Assembly: GCA_022393335.1 (NCBI GenBank)
Contig: JAJEKB010021015.1
Location: forward strand, 150,211 to 214,210
DNA from: Macrotrachela quadricornifera
Lineage: Eukaryota; Rotifera; Eurotatoria; Philodinida; Philodinidae
DNA length: 64,000 nt
Direction: 5' to 3'
The notes beneath the pieces were generated by a model that did no database searches, was not told the origin of the DNA, and saw only the letters and a list, made by a program, of their open reading frames with translations. Below, in pieces: positions 11,042 to 21,554 of this stretch; position 1 is the first letter of the stretch; each line of letters opens with the position of its first letter. Made by a program: the position numbers and the translations under genes.

Positions 11042-11562
11042 CAGTAGTGTAGAACTCGTTAACTCGGCTCGAGTATTAAAATTTTACTCAAGTTTTCAAC
11101 TTTTCAACTTTTCAACTATTCGACTTTTCAACCTTTCAACCGTTCGACTTTTCAACTATTCAACTTAAGGGTGCGGGCGTGAGGGATGAGGTTATGGGTG
11201 TGGGTGAGAGCGAGGGTGACTGTCCGTGGTGTGGGTGAGGATGAGTATCCGGGGGTGGGGGGAGATGAGAATGTAGGCGAGAGTGTTAAGGAATCGGTAC
11301 GTGTAGGCTGCGGGTAGATGCTACAGACGGCATGCTGCAATGAGCATCCTGTAGACAGCATCCTACAGGCAGCATCCTGTAGGCAGCATTCTGCAGGCAG
11401 CATCCAATAGGCAGCATGCGGCAAACAGCATCTTGCATGCAGCCTCCTGTATAAAACTCGAAAACTCGAATACTCGAGTATTAAAACTTTTAAAAGTTGA
11501 ATAGTTGAAACCTCGAGTAAAATTTTAATACTCGAACCGAGTTAACGAGTTCTATACTACTG
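11042..11562. mobile_element. MITE with ~65-bp terminal inverted repeats and CAG...CTG ends
   Basis: The left end begins CAGTAGTGTAGAACTCG; the right end, reverse-complemented, begins CAGTAGTATAGAACTCG. The match continues for about 65 bp with few mismatches, through a CTCGAGTATTAAAATTTTACTC-like stretch. Length is 521 bp with no transposase. CAG/CTG ends and the weakly similar 8-bp flanks (5 of 8 positions agree) would fit a hAT-type insertion, but this is tentative. The interior is G-rich on the plus strand and contains a 14-bp minisatellite. The 90-codon minus frame at 11152-11424 (Cys/Ala/His-rich) is repeat-derived. Confidence 0.75.
11329..11455. repeat. 14-bp minisatellite inside the MITE
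   Basis: About nine degenerate copies of GCAGCATCCTGTAG in tandem, with variants such as GCAGCATTCTGCAG and ACAGCATCTTGCAT. Confidence 0.8.
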
Positions 11563-12281
11563 GTATTAGGAGAAAAAGATCCATCTTGACAATGGTCTTT
11601 TACACACATCCACATTTCATGTCTTCCCGCCAACATCAATGAAGAATTTTTCAAGTTTCGAACTTTATTCCCCTAGAAAAATTGATGTTTTCGTTCAGTA
11701 GCTAAGCATGATGTATAAGTTAAAGGACTAACATTTTTCATTATATCAGAAAAATGAGTCATAAAATGAAATTTAAACTTCATTTTTCTTGGATACAGTT
11801 TTCTATATAAATCATTAAGCACCTAGATAAAATTAGATAATTGTTTAGGAGTGTTATTAGTAATAGTTGTAGCAAAACACAAGGAAAGAATATCTACACA
11901 TATTAATATTGCATAATTTTGAGGAAAACACGATGATCGAAGTCATTTCTTCAAAATGCAAGGTAAATTTATAAAAAGACTGAAGCTTCGTATTGAAGTC
12001 TGAAGTACTCCTATATTATTTTGTTTTATAAATCCTTTAAAATAAAATCAGATGAGGTTTCGAATTTAATTCACCTTCAACATATGCAAAATTGATTACT
12101 TCAGAGTAGAATCGATCCCATTTGAAGTAACCCTTCACATTGAGCAAAATTGAAAGAATGCATTGAGATGATTAGGTAGCACGCCCTATAATTATCACAT
12201 AAGAAACTTAACTTATGAAGCGTTTGGCAATTTAGTTTTTGCGAAAAAAACTAGTAGTGCTATCTAATATTGATAACTTTT
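11563..12281. other. Gene-free stretch
   Basis: AT-rich DNA between a MITE and a broken gene. I see no frame or motif that supports a gene. Confidence 0.45.
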
Positions 12282-12900
12282 TTTTACCTCGAGCAGAGTG
12301 TGCATGATATCATATAAGTATTCACGTGTGACATCAAATAATTCATCAAAGATTGTCCTATTATTTATTCCGTATTTTTTTGATAGATTTTCATAGAATT
12401 GAGGACAATCTTGAACAATTTCCAGATTAGTATAATTACGAAAAAATTGAAAAATAATTGAAGATAAATAAAAGATCTTTTTGTATTGACCGTTCTCTAT
12501 ATTCAGCTAGAGTAATAGTTGAAAAATCATAACAAATATCCTCTTCTAAGCAATCACGTTGTATGTCACGCAAGTGACAGAAATGAGTTGCAGATACACT
12601 TTCTTTAAATCCATGTAATGACATTTGAGCTGGATAATCACCTCGTGTAATAAACAAATTATCATAATAAGTTATGTCATTTCCATTGATGTTAAGAGTG
12701 AGAGCTATCTAAAACATTATGAGAAGATGTTGTTCTTCAAATAGTTAGTTATTATTCTACCAGTGGTGGAAAGTGTATTGATTCTCTTTAAAAGAATCAT
12801 TAACAGTGTAATATAATGAATTATATTTTCGTGCCCACTTTGAATAAGCTGCAGCAAGTCTTTTTGCAAATTGTGTTAATCTTTTTTCTTTTGATATATT
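12282..12900 (-). pseudogene. Broken gene of unknown function, cut by a MITE
   Basis: The minus strand has three protein-like pieces. From 12900 downwards it reads NISKEKRLTQFAKRLAAAY and continues to a TAG near 12760. A second piece begins around 12711 after a TTTTAG acceptor-like site (IALTLNINGNDITYYDNLF) and runs to a stop at 12436. A third piece, in another frame, covers 12440-12288 and contains LEIVQDCPQFYENLSKKYG and TIFDELFDVTREYLYDIM. Codon-like composition and continuous low-hydropathy text suggest real former coding sequence with one frameshift at an A/T-run near 12440-12480. Its upstream edge coincides with the start of the element at 12901. I do not recognise the family; a decayed transposon ORF is possible. 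Confidence 0.5.
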
Positions 12901-13437
12901 CCCTCGACTGTAGGAAGGGTCAAAAGCCAAAGGTCAAAAAAACACTAAGAGTGAAACTTCTGTGTTAGGGGTGCCACTTTAACTTTGAAAATACTTTATT
13001 AAAGTGCGTTGTTGATGCACCTTAAGGTCCTCAAGTTTCATATGATGAGAGTACGCATAACTGCTCAAGTGTTATCCTTAAAGGGTATTTTTAATATGGA
13101 ACTTTCGTCCACCTAGATTTCGAGGCGTTTTTTCTCCATCAAAAGAAGGACGAACTATAGGGTTGTTCGGGCTAGTTTGAGGTACTGAAGGGTACTCTAC
13201 AAAAGCCCTCATAGAATCTCCCACGGTTATCCATAGAATAAGCAAGTGCCAGTTTGCCGCTATCTGATGGCCAGTCTTTTGGCTGATGGAAAAGTAGACA
13301 CAGTGACCGGTAGCTTCCGATAGGTACCTAGATACTAGAAAGCTTGAAGACCTAAGGTAGTCCTTAACGACTGTAAAATCGGAATTTTAATTAAAGTTGA
13401 AAGTGTCACCCTTAATTAGGTAAATTTCAGTCGAGGG
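12901..13437. mobile_element. MITE with CCCTCGACTG termini
   Basis: CCCTCGACTG at 12901-12910 is the exact reverse complement of CAGTCGAGGG at 13428-13437. Subterminal inverted similarity continues: GGGTGCCACTTTAACTTTGA on the left against GGGTGACACTTTCAACTTT on the reverse-complemented right. Length is 537 bp with no transposase frame. CCC termini recall piggyBac-type ends, but the flanks (ATATT on the left, TTTAACG on the right) are not a clean TTAA duplication. It directly abuts the broken gene at 12282-12900. Confidence 0.7.
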
Positions 13438-14368
13438 TTTAACGAGTCATAGCGACGGGCGTTACTTGTTTAATAGTAATAAGAAAAAAAAGAGGGTAGT
13501 AGCAACAATTAGGCAGACAGACGTAATCCTTTTTCTTATCATCATTAAATTAGACTAAAAAATATATGTAGCCTGTTCTACTTTTTCTTCATTTTGCTGT
13601 TTCTGTCATCAATTCATTTGTACAATGTTTATGAAATGTTGAAAAGGTTGACTTTGAAAACGAAAGAAATATGCCATAAATCGTATTAAATAATCGAAAC
13701 TAAAATAAATTTGTCCGAAAGCATTTAATTATCTCAAATTTATCAGTAGCTTTTCTATTAAGAGAAGAGGCTACAAATAATGCCAAAAATGATCTGTGTT
13801 ATGATCATTATTTTATCGCCTCTTCTAACCATTTTTCACTTATTCGAAACTAGTCATTTAAGTGTATCACATAAAGAGCATTTAAACTCGGCATTTTTTG
13901 TGACCCTTTTACATCATTATAATTATGCGTATTTGAAAGCATTTTAATCCTTGTCTGAAATGTTGCAGGGAAAATTAAAATTTATGAGATGTTAAAATTT
14001 AAGTTCCCTTATCAAAATGTTAGGGGAATTTAAATTAACTCACAGAAAAAAGCAAAATTTTTGACTGCTCTTACTTTTTGCTAGGACAGTTTTAGAATCT
14101 ACTAGAATTTAAATTTGATCTTCAATATAGACATATAAATAATCTTATGTTTTTATCTTAACTACTAAAGTTTGAATCCAGGTTACTCTGGATATATTGT
14201 TCGAAAAAACAAATTATCGTTGGATATTCTCTTTTTAAGAACAAAGTGTATGTTGATCCTCTAATTCAGATTTCTCTTATAAATACTGTTTAACAAATCC
14301 AGTGATATACATTGCACGTCATATTTCTCATTTGATCATCGAATATCAAACACGTTTATCGCATCGAT
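13438..14368. other. Intergenic stretch with a small hairpin
   Basis: A 9-bp inverted pair AGAAGAGGC (13763-13771) / GCCTCTTCT (13818-13826) is the only structure seen. The last ~100 bp form the presumed promoter and 5' leader of the ART-LysM gene. Confidence 0.45.
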
Positions 14369-15719
14369 ATGGCAACAATTCATTCGAGATCCGAAGCTTC
14401 TACCTATCTCGTGAGCACCGATGATGAGCCCGAACGAATGCTTGAACCTATCCGAGGTTATGCTTCAATGCCTATTGTCTCTCTAGAGAAAGCGTGTGAA
14501 CCACTACATCAAATGATTCCTCAGTTAAACGATTACGTATATGGAGCCAAGAGTAAATCGAGAGATCCGGCAAACCATCTAACTCAAGATGAATCAGCAG
14601 CCATTCGTCTCTATACCATGCAATGGGATGAGAATGTACATGGTCTCAACGCAAGTATTTATTCAAACCTCAATCGAACATTACGAGATCCTGATCGAAC
14701 AAAACTGCAACCTTGGTTTCTCTATCTCAAATTACTTCTGACCGCTTTGACTAAATTACCTTCGGCATCCGTTAAATCAGTTTGGCGAGGTATACGTTAT
14801 CAGGACAGTATGAAATATATAGAAGGTCATGAAATTATTTGGTGGGGATTTTCATCATGTACACAATCGTTAAATGTTCTCAATTCTAATTCGTTTTTGG
14901 GCAAAAGTGGAATGCGAACAATATTCTCAATCGAAACATTCGATGGACGATCAATAAAAGATCATTCAGACTTTACCGTAGAAGATGAAGTATTACTTTT
15001 ACCTGGTACATGTCTAAAAGTTCATTCAAAAGTTAGTCCAGCAACTGATCTTTATATTATCGAATTAAAACAAGTACATTCAAAGAAAGAACTACTTGAA
15101 CGACCTTATACAGGTAAACGTGATGATAGTCATTTCATGAGACTTTGTTTTTCAACAGAAAAAAAACTTCTTATGAGTAGAAGCAAGTATATAATTACGT
15201 AACAGTCGTGTTCAATAATAATCGATACGAAATTTGGCATCTAAATTGAACAATCTATAAATTTTTATTTATTTAGCCGATAATCCTATGACATATACAA
15301 TCGTATCGGGTGACACATTTTCGACGATTGCCTTAAAGTTCAACTGTTATGTCGACGAAATCATAGCAATAAATCCAGGTGTTGATTCAACGAAGTTAAA
15401 AATCGGTCAGATAATACGGCTGCCTACCAGTGGTAAGTACAACTGTTTATTACATTATCATAATTTATTGTTTTTTTGATAATTATGATTAGCTTCGTAC
15501 TCTCAATCTACGATACATTCAAATGACGATTCTGATGTCATATCTCACACAGTCTTGAATGGAGATACATTAGAGCGTATCGCAGAATGGTACCATTGCA
15601 CGATCCAAGAGTTGATTAACTTAAATCCGACCATTCAGCCAGACCTAATTCTACCTGGACAAAAGATACGATTACCACTCAATGATCGTACTAGACGAAA
15701 TCAATCACATAAAAATTAA
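14369..15719 (+). CDS. Arginine ADP-ribosyltransferase fused to two LysM domains
   Basis: Three exons: 14369-15176, 15277-15432 and 15493-15719 (396 aa). Introns are 100 and 60 nt; phases are 1 and 1, and the frame stays open. Residues ~35-235 form an R-S-E class ART: VWRG with Arg140 as the likely NAD-binding arginine, FSSCT at 161-165 as the STS-like element, and VEDEVLLLPG at 204-213 supplying the ExE glutamates (E205, E207) typical of arginine-specific mono-ADP-ribosyltransferases. Exon 2 encodes one LysM (YTIVSGDTFSTIALKFN... ending KIGQIIRLP). Exon 3 encodes a second (HTVLNGDTLERIAEWYH... ending LPGQKIRLP). LysM binds N-acetylglucosamine polymers such as peptidoglycan or chitin, so glycan-directed ADP-ribosylation is possible (inference). 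No signal peptide is evident. If the first intron is retained, the ART alone ends at 15202. A possible AATAAA lies at 15894-15899. Confidence 0.85.
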
Positions 15720-15953
15720 CAAAAATCAGGAAAACTCGAAGAACATTTAACAAAACTGAAAAACTTCTATCTTAAGCTTCGACAGTTTGAGATGTCCATT
15801 TTTCTTCAAGGTTAAAATAAACGTGACTTCATTATCATTCAAAGAAAACAAGTGAACTGATAATCTTGAGAGTGAGGGTGAAGATTCCGATTAAATAAAA
15901 AGGAAAAACGCGCATAAGACGTCAAATTTTCCCATTTCTAATTTTTCAAAATC

Positions 15954-15979
15954 ATATATATATATATATATATATATAT
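15954..15979. repeat. (TA)n microsatellite
   Basis: About 13 TA dinucleotides in a row downstream of the ART-LysM gene. Confidence 0.9.
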
Positions 15980-18052
15980 CAATCAATACAGAGTTAAAAG
16001 TTAAATCTTTTAGTAGCAATCCCATGTCGTTTTGAGTTTTTCAGAGTGACCTACATCTTCAAATATCATATAATATTATTAATGTCCAAATTCTCGCAGT
16101 ATTTCGTCAATATCTTAACAGTAGCACACTATAGCCAACTGTCGTTTGTTTGATTAGAACGAGTATAAAATTCTGCGTTGATTTCTACAGATGAAGTTCT
16201 ATAAAAACTAACGTTGGAGAATTTTTCACATAATTTTCATTGGTATGAAAAATTATTACAAATTGTTGAAGTTGACCTGTCTGTGCCAATCGATAGCTCT
16301 TGAGTAGGGCTATCGACTGGTATAGTTTTTATCATTTAGATTTTCATTCCATTTGTTTTCAAAAATACATAGTATAAATATTGACTCACTCATTTTTTCA
16401 TATTTTTTTTTCCATGAGTTTAGGCTTTTTTCTTTTAGTCTCAGTTTGAATTTAAATTTAAATTGTGAATGGGTATTCAATATTGAGAATTACTTATAAC
16501 TATAGGATTGATTAATAATATTGATTATCCACATTTCCTCCTATCAATATTCTGTAATATGTCACATTTCATACAATTTTTTTAATATAACAAAAATTGG
16601 AGAATTTTCTTTTCAGTCTCGGAATGATCTTTTTATAGATGTGTCAGCAATTCAAAGAGTACCTCAACTATTTTCTTTTATCGAACTTGACTATATGTGA
16701 GTGAATCATTATAACCAATAGAAGAAAAACCATTTGAACATACAAAAACTAAGCATCTCAGGTGTCCGAATTAATATCGCTATGGTCACTAACTAGATTG
16801 TATCTTGTTTCAGTTTCCTCTTCTTCGTCATCAGTTTCTATCGTGTTGACGTATTGAGTTCAGTCCTTGATAGTATCAAGAAGATATTACGTCGAGAGAG
16901 TATGCCGTGTGGCATCGTACTATGCTCGATATATGTGGAGGTATCAAAGAACTGTTGCTGTAGGAGAACAGCATCCAAGTAATGGTGCACCGGTGGGATA
17001 GGTGCGGTAGCATCCTTCTGTAGATTCTTATTCATAGCTATCAAACTGTTCGATAGCTATATAGTGCTTTTTGAACTGAATGCTGAGATGAAAATCGAAT
17101 TGTGATTTGATGAGAATGCTACTTGTATAGTTCAACAATAAATTCAAGATCATTAAAATCAATCTCGAATGGTTGCAAACCTTCGAGAATATTGCTTTTA
17201 TCTTATTTAACTTGGTTATTCCCTACAACTTCGCTAGATTTCTACTTCAGAACTATAATGTCGAAATTATCTTGTACCACAACAGCATCAATGAATATCC
17301 TTGATGGTTAGTATAAGAGAAATACACATTTTGACATTGTACTTTTTCCATTTGATATTAGTGAGCATTAAGAGACTTTTCGCAATGTGTTCTTAGAATC
17401 AAGAAGGCTCTAGCTGGTTTCGATCTGATGTAATGCTTGTTCATATTCTAACTAATCTCGATAGCATAAAATTGGTAAATCAGAGTGAGATAAAAACATT
17501 TTAATGTACTATCCACTTATCATAAACATAAGTGTATATTGCTTAAACGATAGTTTTCTTATTTACTTTTAATTCTGGCTTCGCTTGCATAGACGATAGT
17601 TGTGTTCCAATGATTGTGATTTATCAAGCAAATAATGTGGTCCGCAGAGTAACCATTAATTACATCCTATTGGTATCACTAGCGTGGCATGAAACGTTTA
17701 TTAAGATCGTTATAGATGACAATATTAACGATAAACAAGTATATAGTCTTTGTCCGACCTAAATCTAAAACAAATTTTTTGCACTCAAACCGTTTTGGAA
17801 ATCGGCTAAGTTCTAATTATTTTGACATATATAATTCATCGCCATTTGATCTGACATTTTAAATCTTGAGAAAAGCGTGAACTCCATCTTTATTTTTCTT
17901 AAGTTTTTCATCTATTAATATATTTCCTCATTACAGATTGACTAATATTATGATAAACCTATGGAAGAAATACCAAATTATGGAAAACAGAAACTTTTTT
18001 TTATTTATTTGTTTAATTTGATAGCAAATATCCCATGCTGTTATGAGAATTT
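15980..18052. other. Gene-poor stretch
   Basis: Mostly AT-rich. Positions 16838-17060 are less AT-rich and carry a 68-codon minus frame (MNKNLQKDATAPIPPVHHYL...) that could be a short exon or relic, but it has no recognisable domain. Nothing else is supported. Confidence 0.4.
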
Positions 18053-18250
18053 ATGTGTGAGATGTTCAATTTTGAGAAACGTCATAACAGCGAGTTATAC
18101 ATGAACATGGAACACGGCAACATTTTTCGTTTGATTGGCATACACTGTCATCGTGACACTCAATCTTTGTCATTGAAGGTGTACATGGGATATGTAGATG
18201 ACACCAAGGATAGGGTGGTTCTGGACATTCACCTAATACATCAAGAATAA
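18053..18250 (+). CDS. Possible exon or short hypothetical ORF
   Basis: A 65-codon frame ending in TAA at 18250. From about 18080 it has markedly more G/C at third codon positions (GGC, CAC, GAC, GTG, CTG) than the flanking DNA, reading NMEHGNIFRLIGIHCHRD and MGYVDDTKDRVVLDIHLIHQ. It may be the 3' exon of a gene whose other exons I cannot place, or a relic. No family is recognised. Confidence 0.3.
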   Translation: MCEMFNFEKRHNSELYMNMEHGNIFRLIGIHCHRDTQSLSLKVYMGYVDDTKDRVVLDIHLIHQE

Positions 18251-21090
18251 AATGATGTTTAAAACATATTTACCAATAATCACTCATCCTTATGAACTTC
18301 GATTGCTTTGATTGATACAATATAAGCGAGAGCGAGAATAAAAAAAGTGATCAAAGTAAATGATCGCATTTTCTTTTGATTTTGCAATGAAAAATGTAGT
18401 ATCTAGTGATAATAACAACCGAGTATATACAGAAAATGCTGTGAGAAGAAAATACAGATGCTTGCATCTTTGATAAATAAATACACTATATCACTTCGTA
18501 TAGTTCTACCTTATTTTTAAACTCTGTTGACCAGATAATTGCCTAAAAACATATGGATAGCGATGCTTTATGATAATGGTGCGTGCTTTCTGTAGAATTA
18601 AATTATACTGATTCATTGTTTTGTTACATTTTGAAGGAATTCTGAATTCGGCTAGTTATAAAAACCATTAAAGTAGAACCTTAGTGTTGTTTTTAGAACT
18701 GAAAGACCATCTTCGTTCTCACTGGATGTGTTCGTTACTCCTATTTCTTATCATGATGTCATTCGAGAATCCATACTCACTGTTTCGTCGTTTTTTTTCT
18801 TGATAAAGACACTGAGATACAATTTTATAATAAATAGATTTGATATGAAAAAAGTGTTTCTCACTCTGAGAAACTTATAGGTGATTGTAAATGATCCATT
18901 AATGTTTAAGTTCTCATTTCACTCATAATAATGGATGGAAAATTTTTAAGTAGAAATCTATCCAATAATGAAGATAACAAAATATTAATAATATTTCCTT
19001 TTCAAGAAATATCTTGGCATATGCAATTGCATTCCCAACACCAATACTTATTGGTATAGAATAAATCTCAGCGAGTGTTTGAGACGCACTATTCAAAACA
19101 ATTATTTAAATATCTATTTGAATTGCATTGTATCGATAAAATACGAAAATATAACTCAATTCTTTACTTAACAACGATAAAATGAAATAACTAATCAATT
19201 AACAAATCAGAAGACATGAAAAATCTCAGATCGAAATATACTACAAATCTATCTGCATTTCAATTATTCATACAAGATAGAAGTTTATTTATTGTAGCAT
19301 TTTGTTATTTTTCTTTCATTCTTAGATGAATGACATGATAAGCGCTATATGAAAAGAAGGATGCAGAGCTTCAATGTCGAATCAGCACTTCTGCTATTTC
19401 TACAACAATCGTCATGTGGAAAAAATACATGTAAATAGAATTTTTCATGTTTAACAGTTACATATTATCTAACACATCAGAATAAAGCTGATTGATATTC
19501 AAAGCAGTTCAGCAGAGTGATAGGGATGCATGATATATGTTAATATATATATAGAATGGGTCTACCGTTATGGATAACGAAAGAAAAAAGACTTAATGAT
19601 CACGTGTCTTTTATGTTTATATTATTAATTTCACATATAGCGAATACTTTCATCATGACAAGCACGAAATTAAATGAATTTATCAATATATATAATCGAA
19701 TATAGGAACTTTGTTGATTTTATTAGTTGCAATCGGAAAATTTGATGGAATAATTCTTGTTATTTAATAACATTAAGATCATACTTGAAAAAAACTAACC
19801 AGACATAAACACAAAGATGAATCAAGTTTTTACCTTATAACTTTCCAGGTCGAGTGCTACAGCCTTCATAGACGGTTATATACGACCGTATACGAGATGA
19901 AAATATACGATCGTAATACGGTCGCAGATAAATCGCTGTATTTTTCCGTGCACGATCGTTTGCGACAATACCTGTTTGACGTCGGTATTTACATTATAAA
20001 TTATCTTTATCATCAGGTAAATTGATGATCAACAAATCATTAAAAAAATTTACTTCATTTTTTAGGAAAATAAATTGATTAATCAAACAACTGAAATAAT
20101 ATCAAACAAAAAAATAAAAATTTCCTAATTGTGTCATTATTGTCATTAATAATTTAATTGTCCTTTGTGAAAATTTGAAGGTGAAGGTGCCTGTTGATTG
20201 TTTTACACACCCAGGCCGAAAAATCCAGTAGCCAGGATTCTGATAAGGATTTAATCGAATTTTGTCGGAGCCCAACGAAAACCGATGAAATATAGTCAGA
20301 ACTTCGTCGTATCTACTCGAATTTATTATCGGAATTCTGGCCGCTGGAGTCCTATTGACTTCCGACAGAATCCGATAGCTCTGCTTCGTCCTGAGTATAT
20401 TAAAGAATTTTGTCAAGAAATAATTACTGAAGGTACCATTAGAGAATTTTCTGACGTACAAAATATTCTCAATGTGTTAGTCGAAATAAAAAATTTGACT
20501 CATTTATTAAATATTGAACAGTTATTTCACAAACTAATTGTACGTCGTATGTTCAAAGGAAAACGACTGAATTTTATTACTTTCATGGCTTTAATAACTT
20601 GAGAAGCAAAAAAAAGTCAATAATTCAGTCGTTTTTCTCTTATATCAGTCTATTTTTCTATTTCTGTATAGTGTCAGCTAGGCTGATTTACAGCAAACAA
20701 AAATAAATTTAATCAAAGTCAACAACGATAACACGGAATAAAACATATGAAGAAAAATAAAAGAAATTTCAAGTTTCGTATGATGATATGCGTAAAGAAA
20801 TAGATATATTAACACATTTGTCTCGACTCAGTTTTCTCAGAAAATTTTTTCGAGATGTTCATTTTCATGGACTGTTAACTTCTAATAAATGCACATAATG
20901 ACGCTTTTGTTATCTTCTATTGATTGTCTATCGTTCTCTCCGTTATATCATTACATAAGGAGTCATTTTTTTTCATACTATACGAAGCACGTACAAAAAA
21001 AAATGAAGGAAGTTTCCAGCTTTTTCTTCCTTCATCTTTTCTCTATATTATCTTGTATATAAATACGATCGAAATTTTGGAAGAGTGCAC
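18251..21090. other. Gene-poor stretch with small palindromic clusters
   Basis: AT-rich. Around 19870-19970 short words ACGACCGTA, ACGATCGTA and TACGGTCG recur on both strands. Around 20210-20400 there is a less AT-rich segment with repeated GGATTCTG/GGAATTCTGG words and overlapping frames on both strands (20102-20461 minus, 20285-20602 plus) without a recognisable domain. No gene is called. Confidence 0.4.
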
Positions 21091-21554
21091 ATGTCGTTTA
21101 ACAAAATCGATATAGAAGATAGCGGTAGCTTACTTAGTGAAGTAAGTTCTCTGGATGAGGATTTTGACACAATGCATCTTGAATCTGCTAGTTCTGTTGA
21201 AGAAGTTACTGATAACAAGAAAACTACACGGAAAGCAACGTGACCATTCTGAAGTTTCGTGAAAGTATTGTACAATCTTTATTTTTTGGTATGCCATTCG
21301 AGAAGTTGAGACCTAGTCCGAGACAACAATCAACCAGTCACTTGAAGCGCAAACTAGCTGATCACAAGCTCGAAGAAAAGAAAATGATCTGACCGCGATA
21401 TCCGAAGACGCAGTGTTGGTTGTTACGAGAAAAACAGGGAACAACAATTAAGAGAAGCGTGTTATTCAACAACAAAGACAATAAAAACTTTCTGTTCTGA
21501 TTGTAACAATTTTTTTGTCTTGATTATTTTAACGACAAACATTATGCTCTGTAA
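21091..21554 (+). pseudogene. Internally deleted piggyBac-like transposase relic
   Basis: An acidic N-terminal piece starts at ATG 21091 (MSFNKIDIEDSGSLLSEVSS...) and stops at 21243, resembling the acidic N-terminus of piggyBac-type transposases. It is followed almost directly by text typical of their C-terminus: FRESIVQSLFFGMPFEKLRP, then SHLKRKLADHKLEEKK. After a stop codon and frame changes come a Cys-rich end with FCSDCNN and, after a shift at a T-run, CLDYFNDKHYAL ending at TAA 21552-21554. This matches the cysteine-rich zinc-binding tail of the family. The catalytic DDE core, several hundred residues in intact members, is missing. Terminal repeats could not be located. The copy is clearly dead. 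Confidence 0.55.

Noticed and set aside
11152..11424. 90-codon Cys/Ala-rich minus-strand frame
   Set aside because: It is translation of the 14-bp minisatellite and G-rich core of a MITE, with no domain.
16838..17044. 68-codon minus-strand frame with plausible-looking text
   Set aside because: No domain, no supporting splice sites or neighbouring exons; kept only as a remark in the region entry.
20102..20602. Overlapping 119- and 105-codon frames on opposite strands
   Set aside because: Each looks weakly protein-like, but they overlap across a repeated GGATTCTG region, neither has a recognisable motif, and no splice sites link them to other exons.
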